Origin: Dracaena cambodiana
Lineage: Eukaryota; Streptophyta; Magnoliopsida; Asparagales; Asparagaceae
Reading direction: 5' to 3'
Length of the DNA: 64,000 bases
Assembly (NCBI GenBank): GCA_036321105.1
Contig: JAYEPQ010000014.1
Span: forward strand, 1,681,501-1,745,500
The notes under the pieces are model-generated. The model was not told the origin of the DNA. It searched no databases and was given only the letters and a program-made list of their open reading frames with translations. Position numbers and translations under genes: made by a program. Within the stretch, counting starts at the first letter, position 1. Every line of letters starts with the position of its first letter. Of the stretch, positions 34,872 to 47,224 are shown piece by piece.

Positions 34872-36196
34872 TCAAAATGGTTTTTGATTAGCACAATCCA
34901 AATTGGGCCCCACATCCACATTGAGCATCTGAGCATATCTCTTGTAGAATCCAATCCTATCATTAACTCGGGCATCGTTTGGGATCCCGCACTCGAGCCC
35001 ACCATTCACAATGTTTGTGACCAGGCCAAACCCAGCGGTCCGGTTGGCCTGCAGGTCGGCCTTAGTGGGCCTATACCGGCCCACCATGACGTCGTGGCAG
35101 GAGGGTTTGGGCTTACGTGGCGTCATCCAGAACCAGAGTGCGCTCTTGAAAGCGATGGCGGAATTGTTGGCCACGATCTCGGGGTTTTTGAGCCCGTCAA
35201 AGCCCAAGGCCTGCCCAGCTGGGCCGTAATTGAAATTCCTGCAAATATTTTAGACCAGAAGTATTAAAAAAAAGATGACATGTATATATCTAAAAAATCA
35301 AAATGAAATTTATAAATCAAAGTTGAACTTAAAAATTCAACTTCTTTGTATATTTGGGTGTTTTTGCCCAAATTTACAATTAGTTTAAAAGTAATTTTTT
35401 AAAATTATTGAATAAATGGCCAATACAAATCTTGGTAGGTGACATTTCTTTAGTTATCTATATAACCTTGTCCTAGCTAGCTAGTGTATAAATTGTGCAT
35501 GTCCAACTTGTATCTTGTCTTAATTGAGCTTGCCAACGCATTATCAACTACCATTAGCAATACAATACGAATTAAACCAAACACTAATCACTAAACTCCT
35601 AACACATGCAGCTTAGTTTTAGTTAAATACAAGCTTTCATGCAGGGACGGTCTCTTACCATGAGAGCTGGATGGGTCCTCGGCCATGGTACGACTTGTTC
35701 GGATAGCACGGCCACTTGGTGTCGCTCGCGTCGCAGTAGTTGCTCCCGGGATTGATCTCCTCCTTGAAGCACAACCCCCATGCGTACGGTCCGTCCGGGG
35801 CCGTCGCCCACCCTCCTGCACGCGTCCCGGGACAAGAGTTCATTAAAATACAACATAAGAAGATTCAAATTCTACGGGATACACATTTATTTACAAACCT
35901 GTAGTTTCATGTGAGATCTGACCGAAGAACGCTGCGACTTCGCGCTTGCGGGTGTCAAGATCTCCAGTGGTGCCGAACTTGGGGAAGCGCCTAGCGGCGG
36001 CGATGAAGGCGGAGTAGGGGTAGAATCCCTTGGCGGGGCAAGCGGCGTCGTCTTTGTGTAGGAACATGGAGTTGTAGAGATCTTCGGAGACGATGGACGA
36101 TACGTCCGAACATTCGTATCGTGCATCGGCGAAGAAAGAGAGGGGGAGGAGGAGGAGGAGGAGGACAGGAGAGAGGAGAGGAGATGTAGAGGCCAT
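34872..36196 (-). CDS. GH19 class II-type chitinase, catalytically complete copy
   Basis: Exons 36196-35899, 35815-35659 and 35238-34872 join in phase to 273 aa. It has a signal peptide (MASTSPLLSPVLLLLLLPLSF...ADA), no hevein domain and a GH19 domain for the rest. The catalytic HETTGG (Glu97) and the second Glu in CFKEE are both present, as are YHGRGPIQLSWNFNYGP, FWMTPRKPKPSCHDV and GFGLVTNIVNGGLECG. It ends at NQKPF. Family members hydrolyse beta-1,4-GlcNAc chitin by inversion and act outside the cell in defence. The ends of the two introns match those of the sister copy 3 kb away. TGAC cores upstream (36345-36389) suggest WRKY-responsive induction. Most likely an active enzyme. Confidence 0.95.
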
Positions 36197-36344
36197 GGCT
36201 TTGAGTTTGATGGAGATGGGATAGAATTGGATGGTGTGTGTGTGTGTATATATATTGTGAGGTTGGGTAGTTGTGCGCGTGCTTTGTTTATGCGTTTGCA
36301 GGTTGAGCACGTCGTAAATGTAACGGGAGTGGACAAGGAGTGGA

Positions 36345-36390
36345 GGTCAACGTCTGACCAATAGGAGAACTTGCTCCCCAACTTTTGACT
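36345..36390 (-). promoter_or_regulatory. W-box-like elements upstream of the intact chitinase
   Basis: GGTCAA (36345-36350, TTGACC on the gene strand) and TTGACT (36385-36390), with another TGACC between them, lie 150-195 bp upstream of the ATG at 36196. WRKY factors bind TTGAC. These motifs lie beyond the duplication limit and are missing from the sister gene. Function is inferred from motif and position only. Confidence 0.4.
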
Positions 36391-36396
36391 TTTCAA

Positions 36397-36868
36397 CCAT
36401 TTTATGTGGATTTTGTGTGGATACAGCTAGGGTGCCGACAAAGAAACAAAAGAATTGCATCCTTTTCAAATTTGGGAAAGAAAAAAAAAAAAATTGGAGA
36501 GAATCCTTGTTAGTCAATAACTGTTATTGCAAGTTATGGTTCGTTCATAAATTTCATAAATTTGAAGTAGCCCATGTTAAGCCTCACATGATCCGGAAAC
36601 GACTTAATTAGATTGAGTAATGGTTGTTTTGTTATAAATGGAAGATTATAATGAAAAAAAGTCAACGGATTGGGTCAAATATAAAGAGTTGACCTTGTCT
36701 CGTTCTCGGGTCCAATATATCAACCGCCATAATAACTTATGCAAGTTGCCGACCATATTAAAGGTCTAGAGCTGAGAATAATTCCACTTTCATCCCACTC
36801 ACGCCCACCATTTTCTTTTCGTTTGAAACACGTTGATTGTTTTTTCAAAAGATTTATAAGTTTGAGAG
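36397..36868. other. Intergenic, no gene recognised
   Basis: Distal promoter region of the intact chitinase; nothing else supported. Confidence 0.5.
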
Positions 36869-37231
36869 AGGAATTTCTAGATGTCCCCTAGTTTTTTTCT
36901 TAGTGGTCACCTAGCTTAAAAAACAAATAATTATAAATTTGCCATTAATTTTTTTGGACGAAAAAAATTCTCAATCCCTCTTCTTCTCATGGGGTTGCTA
37001 TTGGCGTTGTCGCTGCCGTTGCAGCAGTAACACTAGACTGCTGCTGCTGACGCTGGCTGCTGCTGCCGCCACCGTTACTACTGGGGAGGAGAGAAGGGGA
37101 GAGCAATTTCAGGAAAAGAGAAAAAAAAAATAGAGCTCACTAAGAAAAAATGTCCATGCTCTAAAGTCTCAGGGAGCTCACTAAGAAATTGGGCCCACTA
37201 AAAAAAAGATGAGGCGCATATGGAAATTCCC
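36869..37231. mobile_element. 363-bp Mutator-like TIR element
   Basis: The left end AGGAATTTCTAGATGTCCCC and the inverted right end GGGAATTTCCATATGCGCC have family-typical CTTAGTGGTCACC/CTTAGTGAGCTCC inside. A CTG/CCG-rich block (36990-37080) follows a CT-rich stretch, as in relatives. Flanks GTTTGAGAG and ATTTCAGAG match at 7 of 9 bases, suggesting an old insertion. Confidence 0.65.
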
Positions 37232-37883
37232 ATTTCAGAGCGGGTGCATCTAATACAGACTGGACATTTTTTTATTTAATTACATCACTGGTTAAATGGT
37301 AAATATTATAAAGATTTGGAGGCGGGTGAGCTTAGTTAAGCATAGGGGTGGCAAGTAGGTCGTATCCAGCTCGGCCCGGACACCCCCCATGCACAGCACG
37401 GTCGCCCGGGGCTTGGCCCGGGATCGGCCCACCGAGTACGTGCCGTGTCAGGGCCGGACCGTACCAGCTCGTTTTTTTTTTTTAATTAATTATTAAGTTT
37501 ATTATTAAATGAGTTTAGAAGAATAATTAGCTTAATTTAATTAATTTTAACAAGAAGAAACGATAGTAAAAAAGAAATTTTATTATATTAAATCTCATTA
37601 CATTTATATAATTACTCTATAAATCTCTTTAGAAATCAAACAAATCCCGAAGAGAGGGGAGATGATCCTGACCGTCACGCTCAACTTATTCTTAGTATTT
37701 TTTTCAAGAGATTATTAAGTTAAAAGATTACATAAATAATTCAAAAAAATACTTGAAAATCCCAACAAATGTAGAAATTACAATTTGAAAAGAAAAAATA
37801 AAAATATATTTTCATTCATTTTCTAGTGATATTTCTACTTCTATTTCATTGGATGATTCTTATTCTCTTTTTTCTGCGTCTAG

Positions 37884-38464
37884 TCAGTATTTCAAGCAAA
37901 CACACATCTCCAATGTGTCTGCTACCATTGAGTTTCTCCACTCCGTGAGCACTCTACCACCTGCACTAAAAACAGACTTCGATGCTACGGTAGACACTGG
38001 AGGAGTTAGTACATCATGGACCATGTTGGAAGCACATAATATGTTTTTTCTGTGATTTTCACCAGACCAAAATATCAAAAGTTTCATAATTTTCAGGGAA
38101 CACGTTATCTTCGTAGATAGTCATTTCTAAATAATAATATAGTTCATTAAAATATGTACTAGATTACCTAGTTTTTTTCGGTGAAATACAGATGATATTA
38201 TTGGATTTCGGGTTTTTTTATAATTGGTTCTTTTATAGATTGTATTTTATCACCATACATATCTTCATATGTTCTGTACATAATATCTAAACAAATTTTT
38301 ATATCATTAACTAAATCTCCAACATTATCTTCATAACACATATTTTTATAAAATAAATCTATTAAAATTTCAAGTCCATTTAACTTACAACGTGAATCCA
38401 CAACAGTTGCAAAATATAATACGTATGGAAAATTTTTAAAATATTTATTAAATTTAGTTTTCAT
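37884..38464 (-). pseudogene. hAT transposase C-terminus (hATC dimerisation region)
   Basis: On the minus strand, 38464-38198 reads KFNKYFKNFPYVLYFATVVDSRCKL (cf. the hAT 'VLDPRYKL' region). 38087-37884 reads VLTPPVSTVASKSVFSAGG and VLTEWRNSMVADTLEMCVC, the conserved hAT dimerisation motif (typically ...ISTVASESAFSTGGRVL...). Frame breaks between the two parts show it is dead. Confidence 0.85.
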
Positions 38465-38596
38465 AGGTTGAACAATATGTTCAAATATTGGGTGATTTCT
38501 ATATTTATTAAAAACTGAACTAATTTCGGTTTAATAATATAGTGCAATATGTGTAGTTGGGTAATAAGTGTCTGACAGTACTCTAGTTGTAATTTC

Positions 38597-39161
38597 TGTA
38601 GACATCCAAAAAAATAATAAAAAATAAAATAAATAAATAAATAAAATGGGAGTGCCTCGCGGACCCCACCCGCGGGATCTCTCCCGCGGAGCGCTCTATC
38701 CGCGGGTTGCTTTCCGCTTTCGTTCCGCTTCTGTTTCGTTTTGCATGGTGATCCGGATTTTTTGGGATTTAATCGGATTCGAGGGAAGAATTTGAGCCGG
38801 ATTAGAAACGCTCCTCAATCTATAAAATTGGGAACGAAGTTCAGAACAAAAGGAGGAAAAGAGGAGATTCTTTTGGAGAGGAGATTTTTCAGAGACGGGA
38901 AAGTCAAAAAAAGATAGATCTACTTCTTCTCCAGAGTCCAAAAATTCGGAGAGGAGTTTCTCAATCCGGAGAGATCGGATCGTCAACGGAGTGCAGAATC
39001 AAGACTCCACCGCTACCAGAACCCACAAAAATAAAGGGGAGTCGAAATCAATCGATTCCCATTCTTGTAATCTCAATTTTCTATTTGTAATTTTTCTTTT
39101 ATTGTTGTAATTCCAAATTAAATTGGCAATATAAAGGAAGATTCAATTTTTCGGGTATATA
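38597..39161 (+). repeat. 5' LTR
   Basis: Starts TGTAGACATCC and an A/T tract, then a CCCGCGG-rich block, and ends ...TTCGGGTATATA (the other LTR has ...TTCGTGCATACA). The two LTRs are closely similar but differ by substitutions and a ~45-bp length difference in the CCCGCGGG region. Confidence 0.9.
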
Positions 39162-39988
39162 AGAATTGACGATCACAGTGGGAGTTTGGGTGGCGCAATC
39201 CAATCTTTAAATTATTTTATTCAGAGCCTATGCGTCATCGCCGGGTAATGATAAATAAATGTGAGGCGTCATCGCCCACCAAAATTGATAAGACGTTATC
39301 GTCAGTAAAAAAAAATGAGGCGTTATTGCCCACAAAAAATTTGACGAAACTGGATACAACCTGCGGGATGTAACCCGCAGATGGAATCGCGAGACAACCC
39401 GCAAATAGAATCTCGGGATGCAACCCGCGGGACGCAACCCGCAGATACAATCAAGGGATGCAACCCGCGGGACCCGCGGGATGCAACCCGCAGATGCAAC
39501 CGCGGGATTCAACCCGCGGATGCCAAACAAAAAATAAAAATAAAAAAATAAAAAAAGTAATAGAAAAAAATATTAAAAAAAATAAAAAAAAATTACAAAG
39601 CCTCGTCGCTTATCAAAATAAAAAAATAATTAAAAAAACATGCGGTATGAGGGTTCTACCCATGGGTTGTATCCCGTGGAGGAACCTGCGGGTTGCATCC
39701 CACGGGATGCACCCGCGGGTTACAACCCGCAGATGCCGAACAAAAAATAGAAAAATAAATTAATAAAAAAATAAAAAAATAAAAAATATATATAAAAATA
39801 AACAAAAAATAAATAAAAATAAATTTACAAGGCCTCATCGCTTATCAAAATAAATAAAAATAAAATAAAATAAAATAAAAAACTAGGCGTCATCACCAAA
39901 AAAAAAATTAAAAAAAATTCAAAAGGCGTCATCGTTTATAAAAAAAAAGTCAGACGTCATAAGAAAAAAAAAGAGAGAGAGATAAAGA

Positions 39989-40058
<70 letters not shown>

Positions 40059-40187
40059 AAAGGATCAAAGCTCTAAAAAAAAAACCCTTGTGATGCGTGG
40101 GATTCAACTGCGGGATGCAACCCGCAAGAGGTATACTCGCGCGATACTCTCGCAGGATGCAACAAGTGCTACCCACGGGTTGCCCAA

Positions 40188-40241
<54 letters not shown>

Positions 40242-40716
40242 CAAAAATATTAAAATAAATAATTAATTAATTAATTAATTAATTAATAAAAAATAAAAAA
40301 TGATAATAAAAATAATAAAAATATAAATTAAAAAAAGGAAAAATAAATAAAATAAAAAATAATAAAAGTAATAAATAAATAAAAACAAATATATGTACAT
40401 ATGTAGTAAATAAAAAAATAAAAAATAAAATAAATAAAAATATAATTATAATATAAATAAAAATTCAAAAAAAAATTTAAAAATGAGAGAAATATATTGC
40501 ACCCGCAGATGCACTGCCCGCAGCCCCTTGCGCAAGGAGGCAAAAAAAAAAAGGGAAAATGAAAAAGATAAAATTCTTTTGTTTATTTATTAACAAGGCA
40601 AATAAAAATAAAATATCTCTCTTTCTCCCTGAAAATCAGATTTCGAGATCTAGATGAAGGCAAAGGAGGGAGATGTGTTGTACTTTTCGAAGTATGCCAT
40701 TGAGGCAGATTAGAAT
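39162..40716. repeat. Repeat-rich leader of the LTR element
   Basis: Degenerate units with AACCCGCGGGATGCAACC and CAACCCGCAGATGC alternate with A/T-only runs and 'GGCGTCATCGCC' phrases. Microsatellites: (AT)n at about 39993-40053, (AAT)n at about 40188-40240, (AATT)n at about 40258-40287. No reading frame of note. Confidence 0.75.
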
Positions 40717-43598
40717 TGTAATACCTCAAAATTCGAGCTATCTATATTGCTTTTTGAAACCAGTGGTGCCGAATAAGTCAACCGAAGTCAATTTTGGACA
40801 TCGAAATAACTTTCGGTTAACATAACTTTAAATCCACAATCCTAAATGAAATTCGGTCTTCGCGATTATTAGTTTTGTAATATTTAGGATTTTTTGAGAT
40901 TTTTGTTACGAGACCGAAAAATACTCCCAAAATTGCTAATTTGATAATATTAAAATTATCTTTCTAATTACTTCGAAATTTCGGTTCATTTATTCTGGAT
41001 ATTGAAACAATAAACGGATAATTTTGTAGTGTTTCCCTCGTCGAGCACTATGTCCTATATAAATTTGGTAGTATTTGGAGAATGTTACATGAAACCAAAA
41101 TTATTAAATTATTAAATAAATAAATTAATTAATTAATTAAAATAAAATAAATGTTGTGGTGAATGAGTATGGTGAATGAGTGTGGTGCTGTCGTGACCAA
41201 GAAGAGGGTGGCAGGAAAAAAATTTGAGGTGTCACATGGGGAATAGTTGATGGGGGAGGTGTCGCTAGGATATGAAAAAGAAAAATGTATATATAAGAAA
41301 GAGAAAGAAAAAAAATTAATTATACCTTCTATCACTCTCTTCTTCCCCTCTTCTTCTTCTAACTTTCGGCCAAACCGACCAGCAGAGAAAGGAAAAATAA
41401 AAAAGAGAGAGAAAGAAAAAAAAAAAAAAAAAGGAAAATCAAACCGAACCGAGAATTCGAACCGAATATTCGAGATCAAGTCGAGGCAAGCAATACTACT
41501 ATTTTCGTTCATTTCGTTATTTTATTTATATCTATTTTCGTTCGTTTTTTTTTATTTAATTTAAATTTGTACTCGTAAATTATCTTGTAAAAATACTTGG
41601 TTCATATTTTGGATTATTAACTGATATTGAAAACTGAACTGTATTAGTGGGTCAAGTTTGATATATATAAATATTATTACGTTTGATTATTTTTTTTTTT
41701 TAAAAAAAAAATTACATACGTGAAATTAAATTCATACTCATGCAAAAAATAAAAAAAAATAAAAAAAAACTTGCATGCAAAAATAATTCTGCATGGAAAT
41801 TATTGGGCTCGGTTAAGAGAGAGAGTATGGGCCTGGGTTGTAGGGAAAAAGAAAAGACAGAGAGAGAGAGATCATGGGCTTGGCCTACAAAAACAGTGAA
41901 CTGGGCCTAGCCGGGCCCAAAGAAAATAACGGGAAAAAAAAGAAAAAAGAGAGAGAGATCATGGGCCTGGGTTGCAGAAAAAAATAAAATAAAATAAAAC
42001 TGGGCTTGATGGACTTGGGCTAAGAAAGAAAAAAAAATAATAACAGTGGGCCCGACCCAGTCTTATAAAAGAAAAAAATAAAATAGAAATAAAATAGAAG
42101 GAAGAAGTGGGCTTGGGCCAGGAAAGAAAAAGATATAAAAATAATAATAACAGTAGGTTTGGACCTGACAGAAAAGAAAAAATAAAATAAAAATAAGTGG
42201 GAATTTAGAGGGATTGGGTTTTGGTTTAGTTTGGATTAATTTGAAATAATTGATAGATAGAAATTATTATTACATGATTCATTTGATTTCCAAATTGGGT
42301 TATTGATTGGTATTAAGAATTGAACAAATTGTGTACTAATATATCATGTGTTAATTTATCAATACTACAAGTCATGTACTTTAATATTACATGTCATGTG
42401 CTTTGATATTACAAGTCATGTGTTTCACATACATGTGCTTTGATATTACAAGTCATGTATTTTACATGTCATGTGTTTTGATATTACTAGTCATGTGTTT
42501 TACATTTTATGTACTTTGATATTACAAGTAATGTGTTTAAGATTACAGATCATGTGTTATGATACTACATCTCATGTACAGTCATGGAAATGCAAGCATG
42601 TTATAATGAATTGAAAAACAATTAAAAAAAAAAGAAAAGTAAACAAATAAATGTAAAATAATTTTTTTCATGTGCATAATTCATTATAAACACGGGGACG
42701 GAAGAAACTATATGATGGATAAGAGTCTTACCGTATAAGAATTGATTGTATTGTTAGGGTCGGGATTATTTTACTGCAGCGGTCTGGGTGATTACTGGAT
42801 CACCAATTGATATTTACCCAGAGTGGTATGTCCGTTACTGTAATACAATACGGAACTTGATTGTAGTGCCTAGCGGCATGTCATGGTTCAGCGCCATGAA
42901 TATTGTGGCCGGGTCCCAGATATGCACGGGCACTTTTACGACAATGGAGAATAGCGCTATCTTATCCATTATTATAGTTTCTATAATTAAATTGGACGAT
43001 GACTGAGACCAATAGAATATATGATTTAATAGATAGAGTAGTTATTGTCATGTTTATTTATTTATGCTTGCCTTCATGTTAATTTATATGTTGCTTTCAT
43101 GTTAATTTATATGCACACAAACAACACTACATAAACATGCTCATGCACACTGATTCATGTACTATGATAGTACACAATTTCTCTTTTTAAATGTGTTACT
43201 TGCTGGGTTTAATCCCCTAGATTTTGAACCCAGATTTGGAACGTGAAGAAAGAGATCCAGCCCCAGTTGAAGACATGTACTTCGTTGGACAGATCGAGTG
43301 ACAATAGGCAAGCGAAGTACCCGTAGAGAACTTTTGTATATTTGTTTATATTTCCTTTTGTCTGGGCACTGCTTGCTCTTTTGATTATTTTGTGTTCATA
43401 TTTAAAACAGTGTGCCATTTTATGTAATGAACTTTTTATATAAATAAAATCTTTTCAGTTTCAGATATGTTATTTATTAATCTGATTGTGGCAGTAGTTA
43501 CAATTATTCCAAAATTCTGTGACTGTTGGGTTGTCTAGTGCAAGTAATAAGTAACGTCCTCCGTTTTGAGAAGCAGCTGAAAAAATGGGGGCGTTACA
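40717..43598 (+). mobile_element. Solo LTR, 2882 bp, of a Gypsy element
   Basis: TGTAATACCTCAAAATTCGAG at the left and GGGGGCGTTACA at the right are flanked by AGAAT (40712-40716, 43599-43603). Long LTRs starting TGTAA(T/C)(A/G)CC and ending GTTACA are typical of plant Tekay/Del chromoviruses (lineage by resemblance). Inside are GGGCCTGGG-type phrases spaced by A-rich runs (41800-42190) and ~28-bp tandem units with TCATGTGTTTTGATATTAC (42330-42570). No coding. It arose by LTR-LTR recombination after insertion into the host retrotransposon. Confidence 0.85.
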
Positions 43599-43603
43599 AG
43601 AAT

Positions 43604-44700
43604 AGTTTTGGTTGTTTGCCTAAACTGTTGACTAAGCCCATACATTGTACAGAGGCTTTTGAGAGAAGAATTGAGAAGAAGAAATTATTCACCTTCCAAA
43701 AAAAAAAGTGGTGTTCATGAGCTTAGGGTTTCACCAAATCCCCGTCTCAATCGCTTCGTCTTCTTCCTCTTCAAAGATAGGAGCGACGAACTGCAGCAGC
43801 CTCCGAGCAGGGGCGTTGGCGTCGCCTCCACTACTGCCAATGATCCCTAAGGTCCCGTTCCTGTCGAAGTTCGCCTCCATCACCTTCCATTGGGGGAGCA
43901 ACTGATTGCCGACGGGTCCAAAATCCTCTCCATCATCTATAACATCCTCCACCTTTACTCCAACTTTGAGGTTGCAACGGCGAAGCCGGGGATCCCGATA
44001 AACTCCCAACTTAGGCCGCAACGACGTGGCCATCCCGGAGGGCGTCTCTGAGGAGGAGGTCGCGTCTGTGCTATCAACAAGATCATCTCCGCCAAGTTAA
44101 ACCAGCCCTGCCATTGACCTCAACGCTCTCAAGTCAGCGGCCTGCCCAAATGAATGCCATTGTCTCTTAGATGACGGCGATGCCCTCCTTGTCTCTTCTT
44201 AATAGATACTTCGCACAAAAATAGCAACAGGGCTAGTGCACCCTCTTCAACGACCAAGGAGGAAAGTATAAGCCTTGGTGGATTTGATAGTCTAAGAGCT
44301 ATGGATCAAGTGCTGCTCCTGCTCTTCAATTCAATCTGCACGATTTTGTCGAGATTTTGTTTCGGAACACTGAGAACACCCTGCAGTCCGGGCCCTCTAA
44401 AAGCCGCCAGGCAGTTGGACTCTTACTAACACCACGCCATCCACTTCTCCGACCTCGCCCTCAACATTGATATCCTCAACCTCAAGATGGTTGGGTCGGC
44501 AATAGTAGTAAAGGCAGGGCCGATCGGTCCGATCTCGTTTAGAGTACGGTGGTGGCTACAAAATTGTCCAATTGAAGTCGAAGGACTTGTACTGGAACTC
44601 CGGAAGCACTAGGCGAAGTTTCTCTCCATATTGTGAAAGCTTGATAGAAGATACAGTAGACAAATGCTGGTAGCAGTTTCACCATGGCGGGCCAGGGCTC
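43604..44700. other. GC-rich gene-like segment inside the retrotransposon, unidentified
   Basis: From about 43720 the composition switches to GC-rich codon-like sequence on the plus strand. Phrases in different frames, such as KIGATNCSSLRAG, LIADGSKILSIIYNILHLYSNFEVA, PEGVSEEEVASVL and ACPNECHCLLDDGDALLV, are broken by stops and shifts. It looks like a decayed captured host-gene segment. I could not identify the parent. Confidence 0.45.
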
Positions 44701-44919
44701 AGCAACTATATACTTAGCATTGGCGTCCAAGGCCATGTTGAGTCATTTCTATTGCCTGAGAAATGATATCATGAGACAGATTCAGCATGTAAAAAAAAAA
44801 TACCAAGCTAGAGAGGCTCCCTCTAGTATTCCAAACTGTCCATCCAGGCTGCTTCAAGATCAGGGCATGAACTCCCTTGAATAAAATCCCATGCATCGGG
44901 CCTTCACAAGTTAGCATAA

Positions 44920-46800
44920 AACCAGTCAGACGTAAGGCTATGCTCACGACTGAAACACGAGGTTAAGTCTAGAACCAGAATATGAGGTTATGTGTCAGTC
45001 TTGCGCAAAAGAACCAAAATGCGAGGCTACGCCCGCATGCAACGCGAGGCCAAGTCAGCGTAAAGTTATTTTAGACGCAAAACTGATTCAAAACCAAGCC
45101 AACATAAAGTCATCTAGATGCGATACTAAGTCGAAACCAAACCAATGTCAATTGATCCAGAATGCAAGTTTATGCTCATGCCTGAAGAGCAAAGCTAAGT
45201 TTCAGCCATGTGCGAGCCAAATGGGATCCATACAGGGGGTAAAACCCACATCCAGAGCGCAAAACTAAATCCCATATAAAACATGGGAGGGGTCTAACAA
45301 GCTCGAGACTATGTCTGCAAGTAAAGCGCAAGACTTATTCGATGTGCGAGGCTAAACCAGTGCACGAGTCTTCCTCGGTGCGCGAGGTTAAACTAGCGCA
45401 CAAGTCTAACCCGACGTATGGGCAAGATTAAATCATAACCCAAAGTCAAGGCTAAACTCATTAAAGTCATCCAAAATGCAAGGTACGCCCGCACCTGGAA
45501 TGTGAGGCTAAGTGTCAGCCTTACACAAAAGAACAAGAAAGCAAGGCCAAATGTCAGTCTTGCGCAGAATTGCCAAAATGCGATGCTATGCCCGCATATA
45601 ACGTTATGCCATACCAGTGTAAATTCATCCAGATGCGAGGTTAAGCACGCATACAACAATTCACATGCAAGGATAAATCTGCCTAAAGTAATCCAAATGC
45701 AAGACGAACCTCGCTAAAATAATCCAGATGCAAGAATATGCCAGCATAGATCGTAAGGCTATGCAAGTACAAAAACGAGGTTAATTCTAATATAGGAATG
45801 TGAAGTAAAATCAGTGTGAGGCTAAGCCAGCATGCGTGGATAAACCCAATGTGCGAGGTTAAGCCAACACACGACAAATACAGCACGCGAGGCAAATCCA
45901 GAGCACAAAGTTAATCCAAAGCGCAAAAAAGTCCATAATGCGAGGCTAACTCCCAGCCCCTCGTAAACTTCAAAAAAAAAAAATGGAAAGTTAAGACTTA
46001 AATCAGACATCAAGCCAATCGACAGTCTTGCATGCGAAGAAGGTGATCAATTGAATACACATTGAAACCAGGAAAATTAAGACTTAAGTCGGACGTCAAG
46101 TCAAGCCAATCGGCAGTCTTAAATGTGGCCCACGCAGAGGGTGGGACCCACATCTAGTCAAACAGGAATATGTATGAAGCGAAGCCAGCGTAAAGTTATT
46201 TAAACACGAGGCTATGCTCACGGCTAAAATGCAAAGCTAACTCTCAGCCTCGCGTAAACTTCAAAGAACAAAAAGGCGGTCAATTGAATTACAACAACCA
46301 TTCAAATATGGCCCACCCAGGGGCCCACACCAATAAGCCAAAGTGAACTCTGCCAGCGTAAAGTCATCTAAACGCGAGGCTATGTTCACGGCCAAAATGT
46401 AAAACTAACTCTCAGCCCCGCATAGACTTTAAGAAGCGGAATGTCAAACTCTACGTCAGAAACTTAAGACGCCAAGCCAATCGGGAGCCTTGCGTAATAT
46501 TTGACGAAAAAGGAGGTGGCCCGTCGACTTACAATGGGCTCGTAACCAGTCAAATATGGCACACTTAGGGGGTGAGACCCACGTCCAGTAAACATTGCAA
46601 ACAAAACTAAACTTCGCATACAATGTGCGAGGCTAGGTCCGTGCGGAGTGCAAAATTATGCCCGCAACTAAAAGTGAAACTAACTCTGTGTATAAGACTA
46701 AACCTGCATACAAGTCCAACCCAGCGTATAACACAAGGTTATATTAGCCCAGTCACAAGGCTCTGCCAGCCTAAAACACGAGCTTAAGCCTGCGAATATA
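44920..46800. repeat. Degenerate GCGAGGCTA repeat field
   Basis: Dozens of imperfect short units such as ATGCGAGGCTATGCCCGCA, AGCGCAAAACTAA and CCAGCGTAAAGTCATCTA cover nearly 1.9 kb without a reading frame. Confidence 0.75.
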
Positions 46801-46809
46801 GGGCTAAGG

Positions 46810-47082
46810 TTGCATCTTGAACGCGCAATAACAAATCGAGTTGTATCAAGCGCAAATCTCGAGAGCACCTTCAACAAAAAAGTACAAGAAAGTACTTTTA
46901 AAATGGACCACTTGGTTTTAGACATGATGCACAAGACTAAGGGTAAATTTCAGCCAAAATGGAAGGGCCCATTTGTAGTAGAGACGGTCTATCCAAATGG
47001 AGTATACCGATTGATCAATCAACACGATAGCCGGATGATGATACAGATCAACGTAAAATTCCTGAAGAAATATCATTCTTAA
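46810..47082 (+). pseudogene. Gypsy integrase C-terminal relic
   Basis: Plus-strand frame: LVLDMMHKTKGKFQPKWKGP, FVVETVYPNGVYRLINQHD, then QINVKFLKKYHS. This matches the region after the integrase core of plant Gypsy polyproteins (KGKFxPKWEGPF...GAYxL...NG..LKKYY). It ends naturally at 47082, so it is the last part of a lost pol gene. Confidence 0.8.
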
Positions 47083-47224
47083 GTGAATGAAGTCATCCGA
47101 CCTCTTTTTCAACACAATAAATAAAGAAATGTTGGTTGCTGCTCAGGTGTAACTTCGCACCCCAACTTGGGTCATAAAATGAAAATGGATTCAACGTCTC
47201 TACGACTATAGATAGAGAAAATAT

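Larger units (their letters stand above)
33354..36320. repeat. Tandem segmental duplication, unit 2
   Basis: Collinear with 30745-33341 but longer. About 290 bp at roughly 34372-34672 have no counterpart in unit 1, whether inserted here or deleted there. Confidence 0.9.

Noticed and set aside
38696..38986. Minus frame repeated in both LTRs (also 49578-49820)
   Set aside because: It lies inside the LTR and is conserved only because the two LTRs are copies; no family match.
39656..40543. Hydrophobic Phe/Ile/Tyr-rich minus frames
   Set aside because: They come from A/T-only low-complexity runs and TA/TAA microsatellites.
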